Source: Paramacrobiotus metropolitanus (lineage: Eukaryota; Tardigrada; Eutardigrada; Parachela; Macrobiotidae). From it: a stretch of 64,000 bases of DNA. The stretch covers positions 3,224,001-3,288,000 of the forward strand of contig NW_026570224.1 in NCBI RefSeq assembly GCF_019649055.1. The letters are read 5' to 3'. A program made the position numbers and the translations under genes. Positions 11,791 through 24,464 of this stretch are shown piece after piece. The notes under the pieces were generated by a model. The model ran no database searches and was not told where the DNA came from. It saw only the letters and a program-made list of their open reading frames with translations. Each line of letters begins with the position of its first letter. Positions within the stretch are counted from its first letter, which is position 1.

Positions 11791-14700
11791 ATGGCGCAGC
11801 GTAGGATAGCAGTAATAGGATGCGGTTTTACTGGACTGTGCGCGTTGAAGCATTTCTCTTTGGATCCAAGTTTTCAAGTTGTCGGATTTGAGCAAGCAGA
11901 CAGCATCGGTGGAGTATGGAAATATCCAGCCGGATGCGAAACCAACATTCAACAGCCGGAAACATCGCCTTTTTATTGTCGAATATATCGTGATCTCTTG
12001 TACGTATAAACTTCACGGGACGGTTATGCGTTATATCACTTATATAGATATGCATGATTATAGCTTTAATGCAGTACGAGTACTTGTATTATGCCCGTAC
12101 TTACAACCAAAAACAATGAAAACTTTTGTTTAGCGCGTTTTGAAAACTTTTCACAGTGCGCAGTTTAAATGGCTTTCAGTCCTCACAGGCTATAAAGCTT
12201 TACATGTACAGACAGTGTACTTACAAGCTTCAAATGCTAAAATGTTTTAGGACAAACGTTCCGCGTGACCTAATGAGCCTGGAAGATTTTCCATTTACTT
12301 ACGGCGAAGATGGAAATTCGTACTGCAATAGTGAAACTGTGATGGGTTATATGCGAAGCTACGCAGACCATTTCAAGCTCATTCCTCACATCAAAGTAAG
12401 TGCTGGAGAGTTCAGCGACTAGAGTAGGTGATATTTTACCTAAATTTTGCGATAAATTGTAATTATATCTACGTACAAAGTGTAAAATATCCGCGCTAAT
12501 CTAGCTGTACCAAGAAACGGTTGTATCGGTATCGGTTCAAAATCACCATCTGTTACTCTGATAAATTAATTTCCGAGATTGCTCGCTGCCGTTGTTCGTA
12601 TTACGAAATGTGAGACGGTTAATTTGAGCCGGTTTTCACATTACGTGTGCTCTTCCGTGGCCGTTTTGATTAATTCAAATTCCTATTTTTGTGCCCCGAA
12701 ACATACGTTATCATGTTCCGCATTCTGACGATAATATTGGTCTCAGTTTCGGCACCGGGTCATCCGGGTAATGCCCATTCCCGGGACTTCCGGGAAAGCA
12801 TGCGGAGAAGGTCATGCTTCCACACAGTGGAATGTTACTTACGAGAATTTGGAAAACGCTGATATTGCCGATGACATTTTTGATGCGGTTGTGGTCTGCA
12901 ATGGGTAAGCTTGTACATTATAATTATATTGAAATTTTACCACGTGAAACTCCCAGCATTTTTATTTTATGTTATCTTGCTCTCGTAATTTAATTTTGCA
13001 ATTTTTATGCTAGACATTACCATAAACCAAATCTACCAGAGCTTCCCGGTCTGACAGATTTCAACGGAGAAGTCATACACAGCAGCGACTATCGAATTCC
13101 CGAAGTGTACCGCGGTAAAACCGTGTTGATTATTGGCGGCAGCATCTCCGCACGTGATATTGCAATCGAACTGCTTCCTGCAGCCAAAAAGGTGCTACTC
13201 TATCTATTTAAGAAAGTAGTAATTACGATTATATATTTTACCATATACCTATTGACGGGCTGTTGGAGAACTATGCTTACCAGTTAGCTCGAATCTTACC
13301 AGGGCCCGGTCACCGGCTCCTGGCTCCGAAAAATTTCATTTTTTGCAGGAAGACAGAGTAACCCTTGGGTGTACTTAAAAAAAATATTTTCATCGGCCAT
13401 GGTAAAGTGGGCATGGCTAAACTTAAATCCTGTGCATTAATACATCCTGCACTATGTATTGGGAATACCGTATTAGTGTAGCGTACATTGTACAATGTCA
13501 GATCTCTTTGACCAATAAGTACGTGTGATCACTAATCAGTAGTCAGATCCTTTTTAATTCTTATAAAAATTACTGCTGTTAATAACCAAAAAGAATTATA
13601 TAGTACAGTGCACTAATGTGTGATGGGAATACGCCCCGCGACAGAGTATCACACATGTTTGTTGGCACAAGTACAATACTCGTTATCCCTACTCACTAGT
13701 TTCATATTTTTGTTAAATTCTTCCCGGTTATTAACAGCAGTAATTTTTAGAAGAATTGGAAATGACTGGACTACTGATAACACGTATCTGTTGCAAATTT
13801 CTGACATTGTACGCTACACTAATACGGTATTCTCAATACATAGTGCTGCATGCATAAATGCACTGGAATTAAGTTTAGCCACGCCCACTAAACCATGGCC
13901 GATCAAACTATTTTTTTAAGTATACCCAATGGTTACCCTGTCTCCCTGCAAAAAATAAAATTTTTCGGAGCCGGGAGCCGGTGACCGGGCCCTGGTTAGT
14001 GTTTGACTTGTTTGTAAATATGTGCATGTTACTACGTAGTTAGTCCAAAAAAATGCGGCGCTCGTATTTCAGAAATGGAATACAAGTGCAGCATTCCCTA
14101 TGGTGCAATGCAAAGAAAATAAGTATGACCAATTTTTAACTGTAGACCTAAAGATATTACTTATCTCTTACACACCAATTCCTTCTGATTTATGCAAGAA
14201 CTGGCTTTTACAGTATTTTTAATTTTTAATGTCGAACTTGCAGATTATAATCTGCCGACGTCAGCCGAAAGATTTGTTCCCGATTAAACTTCACAACATC
14301 CAAGAAACAGCGCCTATCCATAGCTTAACTACCGATGCGTGCATCTTAAGCGATGGTAGCGTGGAAAAAATTGATAGCGTCATTTTCTGCACGGGCTATG
14401 ATTTTAATTGTCCTTTTATCCACGAAAAATGCCGTTTATCAATCGGTCGTGGTCGTATTACTCCGCTGTACCACCATTTAATTAACTGCTATTACCCAAC
14501 GATGGCCTTCCTTTACATCTGCCGAACGTCTGTCTTTACTCCGGTTCTGGATTACCAGGTAAAATACTTCAAAGCCAACCTTAAGGGCGACATTATTCTT
14601 CCCAGTCTGGATGAAATGCTCAAGGAAGCGGACATGGAGTATGAAGAGAGAATGAAAGCCGGCTTACGAGAGCACGAAGCGCACACCATGGATGACCGAT

Positions 14701-14873
14701 TGTGGCCGTACATCGACCAGTTGGCAGCGGAACTGGGAATTGCAAGCTACGAACCGGTGTGCAGAAAGATGTATGCAAAATTAAAAGGGATACTCTTCGG
14801 TTCACCGCTTAGTGCAAAACGATACGTTGTGAAAAAGCTCAGTGATGAGGATTTTGTTGTGTGGAAAAGCTGA
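11791..14873 (+). CDS. Flavin-containing monooxygenase
   Basis: FAD- and NADPH-dependent oxygenase that oxidises N- and S-containing substrates, typically on the ER membrane. Five exons, 11791-11999, 12251-12395, 12747-12904, 13014-13191 and 14244-14873, give 1320 bases (439 residues). Visible motifs are the FAD-binding GCGFTG near residues 10-15 and the FMO signature FxGxxxH (FNGEVIHSSDYR). An NADPH-binding loop reads GGSISARD near residue 212, where classical FMOs have GxGxSG. FCTGYDFNCPF is the conserved C-terminal FATGY-type motif. There is no obvious C-terminal transmembrane anchor, so it may be soluble. The donor after exon 4 (AAG|GTGCTA) is weak but gives the best family match. The 1052-base last intron hosts a foldback element. 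The exact FMO subtype is unclear. Confidence 0.9.
13295..13998. mobile_element. Foldback (long inverted repeat) element in FMO intron
   Basis: Two arms are imperfect reverse complements. The left starts near 13298 with ACCAGGGCCCGGTCACCGG and the right ends near 13996 with CCGGTGACCGGGCCCTGGT. Each arm is roughly 270-290 bases, around a short centre near 13590-13720. Internal matches include the ACATTGTAC/GTACAATGT blocks and GCTAAACTTAA against TTAAGTTTAGC. No transposase reading frame is seen, so it is probably a non-autonomous foldback transposon. Its termini differ from those of the element at 1266-1988, so it is a different family. Confidence 0.85.
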
Positions 14874-17216
14874 TACTTTCACTAACAATGGCAGCGCTTT
14901 AACTAACTTGCCGTATTGTTTTATTGCTGTATAATCTGGCAACTATTTATTGCTGTATAATCTGGCAACTGGCAACAACAACAACTATTTCGGAGATCAC
15001 GCATTTAAAAAAATTAGAGTGAAACTGCTGTTGAGCGAATGTTTTAACTCTTGACGGTATGTATGTATTTTTTTATCTTCCCTACAGAGTGCGCGATTTC
15101 TTTAGTACGCAATAATTGCAATTAGGTTATAATGGTACTCCGCACCAGTCAACGAGAAAGCGGGAAACTGTCAACGGAAACTGTAACAAACCTAATAATT
15201 CCGTACTCAGCAGAAGCTCTCAATTGTCAAAGAGAGGCATTTACTAATTCCCATTCGTGCTTACAATGAGACAGGAAAGCTCCCGTGCCTGTTAATTTTA
15301 CTACTTGTCTGCAAGGCATGGAAAAGGATGCGCCGTTTTTGCTGAACGTTCATTCCCTTACGTCCGTATTTTTTAAACCCTGGAGCTGCATCCTAATGGG
15401 AATCGTCACTTTTTACCAGGTGGCAGAAAAGCCGGTTTCGCTATTTGTCTATGACCTTAATTAATGATACAGGTCACTGCGCTTCTTGGCTGACGTCAGA
15501 TGGTAATGTTTCTGACAAAAAGCTCGATCAATAATAACCTGCCCAACCCGTACACATGTTTATAGTGGTTTCCAGTCTAATAATGTCTACTTAGTTTTCA
15601 GCGGTGGACTGTACGCTCAAGTTGAGGTTCCTGTACAAAATACATTGGGAACCAGATTATGTATGTGTTGCAGCTTTCTAGCTAGAGTACTACGTCACTC
15701 ATACTATTGTGTTACTGAATCCATCATCGCCCTTAATTCCCAGAGTACTGGAGATGTGTTTTTAATGGATCGACGCTAGTAAATTACTAATAAATTATTG
15801 GTCTTCCACGAAACACGATACTGTGAGCTGGAAATGCGTTCCCATCACAGTGGGCCTGTTCGTATTCCTGCCCTGAAAGACATCAACCGTACTTCACCCA
15901 AAAAGTCAGTTTACACTGTATAGCTTTTTGGCGATCTTCCCATTCGATGTTGCGAAATCTTACATGCCTTGAGCGATTCTCTTAATATTTGTTTTGGACA
16001 ATACAACGTCATCGTTAACTTTAATTCTTTGCTGTTCACTATTCGTTACGAATACTGCTAGCGCTGTATGCGGCAGTTACACATACAAACTACTACGCTA
16101 TTTCTTGATTCAAAATCTGGCATTTTGTCATTAGATATCGTGATTTTGCGAACAAGCGTATTAAACTGAGTACAGAAGTACAGATAGGTTATTTATTTGT
16201 TTTAAATACAAAAGGCCACTGTGCATAATAATTATCGGCATTGTGCGTCTTACTTACCTTAGCCAGTATTATTTATATCACTGGGAGTATCGACCAGACG
16301 ACAACGTTACGGAGCTTTCTTTCGGTTTACTAATCACAGGCTATAGAAACTGTTGATGAATAACCTGGAGGGTTTTACAATTTCGTATTTAGAACATGTT
16401 TCTGGATGGATTTAGGCTCATTTAGCTCACGGTTCATAACGCCGAGCGTTGCAATAGAATGAAATGGCCTATATAGTGCGTACCGCATTCCGAGAACTGG
16501 GAATAACGCTTAATTTTCGTATGGGCGAATTAATTGCTTCCTGACCTTTGTACAAACATCCACAGGAAATTCTACAAAACTGAGTACTATTGATTGAGTT
16601 CCCGTCGGTGCTGTTGCAACTCACATGTCGCTGGAGTCGATGTGCTGTGCATATTATACTAGACACTAATAGTTGTACAATAGTATTTTAATGCCTTAGT
16701 CAATGTCTTATGGCGTACGTACATGGTCAGCACTGTCTGATTCTGGTTTGGGAATAAGGGATACGCAGTTAGAGAGTTACGTAAAAAGCCTGAAATTACC
16801 ATACAATCGAGGGGCGTTGTACATTAACATTTTGACGGACATCAAAGATAAGAAATAGTGGGTGATGGATTTTGAAAAGTGCAGCATGTACAGCATCACC
16901 GGACCGATACTTCTATTATATCAACGGTCCGCGAGCTTCACTTTTTCTGAGATTGTCTTTGTTGTGAAATGGAATCGGCGCGGACAACCTACGCATTTCC
17001 TTGTATTAGTCGTATTGCTTCATCCCCCACTGATCTCCGATCTCGCAATAAAATTAAGTGATAATGTCATATAGAATGTATAATATCACACTTATTCTGT
17101 GTAAGAATCTCACTTTACGACGTTTTTTATTTCTACGAGATTTTGCGAGAAGGAGATCGACCGGTTTCCGGCAATCCTCTTCATATGTAAATGTGTTATA
17201 TAAGCTATACATAATC
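14874..17216. other. Spacer between FMO and guanylate cyclase
   Basis: 2.3 kb with no convincing coding exon on either strand. It holds a 26-base-period direct duplication at 14921-14970. A start codon at 17058 is in frame with the cyclase start but lies in a less hydrophobic extension and was not chosen. Confidence 0.5.
14921..14970. repeat. 26-base-period direct duplication
   Basis: Two copies of TTATTGCTGTATAATCTGGC followed by AACT, at 14921-14944 and 14947-14970, just after the FMO stop codon. Confidence 0.85.
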
Positions 17217-20200
17217 ATGTGGTTATTTTTAATGACATTATCAATGCATACGCTGGTGGATTCTCGGAAGTACAATATCAGGATCGGCTCGCCAACTATC
17301 AACAGTAGTGCTCTCCCGGAAGTATGGGGACTGAGTTTCTGTGGGCCGTTGATGGATAAAGGATTGGCAGAACTGAAGAAACGCTTTGATGGAATTGTTA
17401 ATATTTCCCAATCATATTTATTGGAGAACGACCGGAGAAGTGAAGTACTTTTGGCTGATGATGTGGAAAACTTTGTTGCCAATTACACTTTCGAGCACGA
17501 AAACTCGTCTGACATGATAGCATTCTTGGGAGGGTGTAAGTCTCTCCAGAAATAGTTCTTATATTTTGTTCCTAATTTTAATGAGCGGTAATTATCGTCA
17601 GCAATCATGAGTAGTATTACTCACCACTGGTCAGTGCGGCCTCCTGCTACGATGTTCATATGCATCTACTCCAAGCATCTTTAAATTTTCTTGTACAGAC
17701 GTATTATTAATTCCGTATTATAGGGGTATGTTAACGTTTATTTGGTTCAGCTTCTAGATCCGTGGAACAGGAAGTTCAGATGACAAGAGGCAAGTTTGCA
17801 AGTCCCGTCATACACTCTTGAATGTTTTACCTACGTAGTTCTGAGATTAATCGAGTGAATCACTGCAAAGAGCCGGCGTCAGTTATTAAACTGGTAGTTT
17901 CCAACAACACAATGTATATTGTTCATGAACTTTAAAAATATACGGATATTAAATTATGTAAAAGCGTAAGGTTTGGTTTTCCAAAGTTTAAGCAAGCATG
18001 TCCACACTTGCAACTGACCAATATGTTGATCTCTTTGGTACTAATACAAGTGTGATATTTTGTCATTAGATATTTTATCATTAGATATTTAAATAAAAAA
18101 GGTGTTTAAATATTGTAATTAATTAGACCAGTTACCTAACTTAACTGCAGCTAGAACGGGACCAAAATACGAGCATAAGTAATGGATTGATTTATCTGAT
18201 TATAAGTGACAAATGCATTTCACATTTGTTTTTGTTGTTAGCTTTAAAGACATTCCAAATAAGCAGGTGAGCACAGTAAACAATCTCATGCACTGTATCA
18301 CTGCAAGCTGTTGCGTTGTTGCTAGACCAAACTTGTTAAATTTTGTTCTTTTAATTAGTTTTGCGGTTTATATCAAAATTTATGTTGAATCGATCGAAAA
18401 ACGTAGCATTACTGTTAAATCATCGTTCAGAAATTTATAAAAATGTGAAAGTTTAAATAGTTTGTACATCACTTGCAGAATGTTTTTATTCAGGCAATAG
18501 CCAATTAACATACCAACAAGCTTGCGATGGTAGACACTACTGTACTTAAAAAGTTCAAGTTCACACATTGAAAAAACAAATTCAACGCAGCTTTTATGTA
18601 AGTAGTTAACTAGGTGTAGTAATTTTATTTGTTACCTTTATGTCGGAGTGAGACTTCATGCATGCATGTGCTTTTATGAATTTATGCTTTATATACCATA
18701 TCTGCATGGTATCATTAGATGTGAAGTTTTGCCAGTTTTGTTACTATATTAATCAGTTCGTCTTCTAATAATTATAGCCTAGGAAATGGGCCGAATCAAG
18801 AAAAAGATCGTCAGTTCATTTCAATTTCCGTGTATCCACTAACTGCATTAATTGCATTCTGTCAGCGATTTTTCACCGACAACAAATGGACCTCTATTGC
18901 ATCCATCATTGATGAGTCTTCGTTTTTTACCGTGCCTATGAATCGAGCAATGGATGAACAGTTCTCCATGAGATTCAAAAGTGGCCCAGACATTTACTAC
19001 ACCCGGTTTAGTTATGACCAAAGAAAAGGAGTTGATGAGCTACGTCACATTTTCAAACTTATCAGCGAAGTTAGTCGAGGTAATTTTCTATCCGGCTCGT
19101 CAGAACAGCTGATGCAGTGCAGCTTTATCTGTGTTTGTCTTTTGCAGTCGTATTTATATTTGGATCAGGACAAAGATTTCGAAAAATTATGGTACAATTT
19201 AGAATATTGTTATGAGAGGCGCCCGCCTGTTCTTTATAAGATTGCACTGTCAGTACTCCCTACCGCATCTTTTTGGACCTCATAAATTAGTAATCTTTTT
19301 CATTAATCTCTGAAATATTGGCAGATCGAAGCTTACCGGCAAAATTTGACAAATGGAGACTACGTCTTTTTATTTCCAATTTTGCAAATGCAGGGTTTGC
19401 CGCCAGCGTTGCAAGATAGTTATTCTTGGAAGTATAATGATGCCGATGATCCGGTATGGTACTTCGACATATAATATACGTACATCTATGAACATAAAAA
19501 TTCTTGGATCCGATTCCGAAATTGTTAGTTAAGTGCGTATTTTACTTAATTTCTAATATAAGAATAAGTTGATTATGTTAATAACTTTAGTTTCTGGTTT
19601 TACAGCATCTGACACAGCTAAATGATTTTCAGGTCGTATTCGAGGCTTTTCGCTCGGTCGTTCTGATCTCTCATGTGATTGAATTTCCTGAAGACCCAGT
19701 GCCTGGTTTCCGTTTAGCTGTAATGGAGGCGGCTCGCGAAAAGTACAATTTTACTTATCCGAATAACATGGTAATTATTATAAGGTTTAACTATGCCTCG
19801 CTCTGTACGTGTTCCGGTACTGATTGTGAATGTGTTGCATTTCTCTATAATTTCATTCATGTTTCATGTTTAAATTTATCAATGGTGAGCGTCATTTCAT
19901 TGCGAAACTGATGCTTACAGCGGCTAACAGTAAACAAGGAAATTTCTGCTGGAAGCTTATTCTACTCCATACTTGTACAAATGCTGACACGATAGCAGTA
20001 CTTATTACACAATTAATACCTAAACCATGCATATAGATATATAATTAATTATAGTAACCTGGTGCTTGTTAATTATAAAATAATAATATAATTAATTAAT
20101 TCTGTTATGTTTCAGATTCCTTCCAATCTTTATCCAAGCTATGAGATGTACCAACTTTTTGCGGAGGTGTGTAGTCGTATGTAGCCCATACTTATTACTA

Positions 20201-23200
20201 CGTATCAAGTAACAAGTATAATTATGTTAATAATGTTCTGCAATATTTTTTTCAGGTTTTAAACGAAACACTACAATCTAATGGCAGTTTGAAAGACGGT
20301 TATGAGTTTGCCAAAAGATTTCTGAATAGAACCTTCGTTCTGTCAACCGGCCCACTTTTTATCGATGAACTGGGTGAACGAATGGTAGACATCGCAGCCG
20401 CTGTAATGGACCCAGACTCTGGAAACTTTACTGTACGTAGTGTGACTAGTGTCCACTGTACAGCATAATTGTGTAGGGTTACGCATACATTAATGAATTA
20501 AAATTATCATTATAAACAGAAATATGTGATGTAATATTTAGGATATACGGGACAATAAATATTGTTGGCCTTTTCTGCAACTGTTTAGCGCTCGCACCAA
20601 TATTCACATCAAAACAGGACGATGCTCACTTTGAGGAACGTGAGTGAAGTTTGGCCGTCTGGAATTTGGCCAGTTCTTAATACACCACGCTGTGGATATA
20701 GGAACGATTCCTGTAATAAACGTATGCAAAATTTCAAAATTGTAAACTGTGATTTTACCCAATCTCTATGCTGTAAGGGGATATATGCGCGAGAACTAAC
20801 ATCTCTATTTAATACATTTCTAGAAGACAGTTCGTACATGACTATTCCAGTATCCGCTGCCTCGTCCTGTGTTGCTGTCATCCTTCTGGCTTTCTGGGCT
20901 TTATGGTACGCTTAGCAATATTAGTTTATGAACAATCCTGTTCTAAAACTATTCAAAAACCTTATAAAGTTATAATTATGTGTGTGTATTAGGGCTTGGC
21001 AGCGTTGGCGGTTCGTTGAATCACCGTGGTGGCAAATTTCGTTGACAGATATTGTTGACCTTTCGGATACCGGGGCGCCAAAGACAGCTCACGACCATCA
21101 GAAGACATATGCATCCAACAGTGTAGTAAACCTAAGTGCGTTTAATAGTGGGCATAACAACCCCAGAGTTTCCAAATTGCATAATGGACAATTAATGTGG
21201 GCAACCGTGGTCCCTAACTGGAGATTCGGCCAAAAGGCATCCATGTCGTGGCATTTGCTGCAGTACCTGTATGAAGTATGTAAGGCCTTGAATTAGTCGA
21301 TCTATAATTAATATAAATATTTACGGTAAAAATAGCTATAACTTTTGTTTAAATATATGAATATATGTTCTCTGTGGATTGCATGAGCATATGCCGGTGA
21401 ACTCCGTGTTTACTAATTTACTGGTGGTTGGAGTGCCATGACTAAAGCATATTCTTGCTTATTGTAACAATTGTAAATACATAGAGCGCACACAAACTTA
21501 TTTTTGCCCAATTTTTTTTAGCTCAAGCAAATAAACAGCGACAACATAAATGAATTTGTTGGGATTTGCACTGAATTGCCACAGGCTGCCATATTCGAGC
21601 CGTACTGCAGAAGGCATTCATTAAATGACCTTATTGACCACATGGACAATCCTGACATGGATTTGAAACTTTCATTATTGGCAGATCTGGCATCGGTACT
21701 GATTTTGAGTTATAAATTGCGCGTATTTTTTCAACGGTTAGACGGTTACGTACGAGAAATATTTTATCAAAGGTAAATTTTGTCATTCAAGGTCGGCCAT
21801 TGTTTTTGGTGTATGCATACCGGCTTAGCCAAATTGCCTATTCATTCATTTATCATGCAGTTGATTTGTTTACCTTTCAATGCCAATTTTTAGGGGCTGC
21901 AATACATTCATAAAACCAAGATAAAATTTCACGGAAATTTGCGCACTACAAAGTGCTTGCTGGACAGCCGTTTGGCACTAAAGATATCTGATCTGGGCAA
22001 CGAAACAATTATGAAACTCATTGCCAAATCCAGAATAATGAACAAATACAGGGATAGTAGAGTGAGCAACGCAAATACCAACATGGAAATTTTGAAGTTT
22101 TTATTTGTGCCGCCTGAAGTGTTACGCGGAAGTGATAGGCCTAACGAGCACAGTGACATCTATGCCTTTGGAATAATTTCACATTGTCTGCTCTGCAAGA
22201 CACAACCTTTTGGCATTCGGTATGAATACGCACAAAGCGATGCATCAGGTATGACACTAGCCTAATTGATAAGCAAGTTTAAATGTGCAATTAAATTATT
22301 AAAAATGTCGACTGATGTTCTGCAGATGCGCTCGCGCTTATACGCGAAAGATCCACCCCTTCTTTCCGGCCAAAATTTACTGATCGAGAATATTGTGCTA
22401 ATTTGTCGCAAGATGCGATTATGCTTTTTGAGTCGTGTTGGGAAGAGAACCCACATCACAGACCATCAGCAGGAATTCTGGTGCAGCGCTTGACCAAAGT
22501 ATTGATGTTTCACGGAATCTCGGAATTGTCGTTTTTTGGTCGGGTGATGGCGCGATTGAATGCTTATTCAGATACACTGGAAACACAAGTGCAAAACAGC
22601 ACAAAGCTCTTAGCCGTCGAACGGCATAAGTGTGAAAAGCTTCTGGGTGAAATGTTTCCAAGGTAAAGGTCACCAGGAAAAATGTTATTCAGATTCCCGA
22701 ACTAACTTTGCACTGTTAATTGTCAAATTTCAGCAAACGTTGCAACTTAAAAATAGTAGCATTAATGCGACTCCCTGCTTGCAGAGAAATTTTGCGGCGG
22801 CTGCAGGATGGGAAGCCGGTTCTTCCAGAGTATTTCGAGTCAGCATCTGTGTACTTCAGCAGTATTTTTGGGTTTCTTGATTTCGTTCGAGCATCCACGC
22901 CCACTGAAACTTCGGCCTTTTTGGACGGGGTATATTCTTACTTTGACCGAGAAATTGAGCTGTTTGGAGTATACAAAGTGGAAACCATTGGAGATATATA
23001 CGTGGTCAGAGTGCTATATTTACTACAAACATAAAAGGCACACGGATATTTTTGGTTGTGCTCACATTGACGCAATAATTCTTACAATCACGCATCTGAT
23101 TGATTAATGTGGCAAACACTGCATGTAAAACATTTTACACTACCTAATACACCATACGAGTAGACGCTTTACCGCATGTAAATTAACATTCCGAATACGT

Positions 23201-24096
23201 ACAGAAACCTATAACTTTGATATACCGATACACACCGTTTAACAGGTAGTCAGTGGTTTGCCAAAGCGAAATGGTACTCGCCATATTACCGAAATCTGCT
23301 TAATGGCTCTCCAGTTAAAAAAGGCGTTTGGTGCTTTAAAGACTCGCTTGCCCATGCAATTGCGGATAGGAATTCATACCGGTAAAATACTAGTAAATAC
23401 TGATAGTCAAAAATAAAAGTGATCCAGCAGTCTTATTGAATAACACGAGTTACCTTTTCCAGGTGATTTTTAACGTTTTTTCAATGGTTTTTATTCATTA
23501 GGATCTCTTGCCGCTGGAGTAATCGGAACCAAATCACCGCGATATTGTTTGTAAGTGATGGCTCATGGTCACCACTAAAACAATTTATCTAAATGTGTAT
23601 GTATAAAATCATGCTTATACAATACAGCTTTTGATTATGCTCACCCATTGCCGTTGCTCTACCTAGGTGTGCAAGAGGAACGAATGAACCATTCATTCTT
23701 CTTGCACACCTAGACAACGGCAATAACTTACCCTTCTATCGAATTTTTATTATGCTTTGGTGATGCATTAAATACTGCCGGGATAGAATTGACTGCTTGT
23801 AGATTCGGTGATGCTGTAAATACTGCCAGCCGGATGGAAAGCCATGGTCAGCCTTCAAAAATCCATTTAAGTGATTCCGCTGCCACATTAGCCGAAAAGA
23901 ACAATTTCATTCTCGATTTTCGAGGAGACTTGGAAGTAAAGGTATTTTGCGTATTATGTTGCGTTACACGATATTTCCGTTTTGGGTACATCTTCTTCTT
24001 CGTCGCTTTTGCTCGCGGAACATGATGCCATTCTTGTAATGACAGGGCAAAGGCCGCATTGCCACCTTTTGGTTGACCGGAATCAAGGAGCCATGA
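17217..24096 (+). CDS. Receptor-type guanylate cyclase with degenerate metal site
   Basis: Single-pass receptor guanylate cyclase of the natriuretic-peptide-receptor type. Exons: 17217-17535, 17751-17793 (weak), 18778-19079, 19148-19191, 19325-19453, 19606-19770, 20116-20166, 20256-20432, 20589-20721, 20824-20905, 20993-21275, 21522-21695, 21894-22248, 22326-22662, 22785-23004, 23246-23381, 23502-23550, 23803-23941, 24046-24096. They sum to 3189 bases (about 1062 residues, typical). Order: signal peptide ([10 protein letters not shown]), extracellular ligand-binding region, transmembrane helix ([13 protein letters not shown], about 468-480), kinase-homology domain ([11 protein letters not shown]), dimerisation helix, cyclase domain. 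[15 protein letters not shown] and [13 protein letters not shown] are intact. The first metal-binding Asp is Ser: canonical FSDIVGF reads FSSIFGF (codon 22861-22863). Weak donors are GTTTGC (17794) and GTCAGA (23005). An exon may be missed between 17793 and 18778. Confidence 0.9.
23648..23723. repeat. Intronic hairpin (inverted repeat)
   Basis: A 76-base imperfect palindrome in a cyclase intron. The left arm starts TTGCCGTTG and contains CTAGGTGTGCAAGA; the right arm contains CTTGCACACCTAG and ends CAACGGCAA. Loop near GAACC. Probably a small foldback remnant. Confidence 0.8.
23757..23788 (+). pseudogene. Duplicated fragment of the next cyclase exon inside the intron
   Basis: The intronic segment TTTGGTGATGCATTAAATAC plus TGCCGGGATAGAA closely matches the start of the true exon about 48 bases downstream (TTCGGTGATGCTGTAAATAC plus TGCCAGCCGGATGGAA). 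It would read [11 protein letters not shown] against the genuine [12 protein letters not shown]. It is 3 bases shorter and has no good acceptor next to it. Best read as a local tandem duplication remnant, not a used exon. Confidence 0.65.
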
Positions 24097-24166
24097 CAGA
24101 AATCAGGAAACCAAGATATAAGATGTTTTTAGGATTCTGTTCCACCTGAGCCAAATCGTTGCCAAT

Positions 24167-24237
24167 GCAAGGACACTAGTGTCCTTGCAAGGACACTAGT
24201 GTCCCTAGTGGTTGGGGCAAGTACTTGCCCCAACCAC
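24167..24237. repeat. Cluster of perfect palindromes
   Basis: A perfect 22-base palindrome at 24167-24188 is centred on GGACACTAGTGTCC. A second partial copy of the same word follows at 24187-24204, and then comes a perfect 30-base palindrome at 24208-24237 centred on GGGGCAAGTACTTGCCCC. All three lie within 71 bases, about 70 bases after the cyclase stop codon and likely within its 3' untranslated region. Confidence 0.9.
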
Positions 24238-24464
24238 CAAAAGTGTTCCTTTAATTATACGCATGTATGATCTATATTGGCAAAGGTCACACAAAACGTT
24301 AATTTTTTGCTATCTGGTTTTTTGCTGTGGCCTTCTCATTACCTTCTTTCTGTTCAATTAAATGGGCATTTAGTCGCATGGTAATCTAATTCACGTCATT
24401 TGTAATCTAATTCAAGTTTTTAATTTGAAATCAGGTTACGTCAGTGTGGAAGCTGTACTCGTTT

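Noticed and set aside
17058-17216. In-frame upstream ATG extending the cyclase N-terminus by 53 residues
   Set aside because: The extension would bury the signal peptide ([10 protein letters not shown]) internally; the ATG at 17217 gives a normal secreted receptor start.
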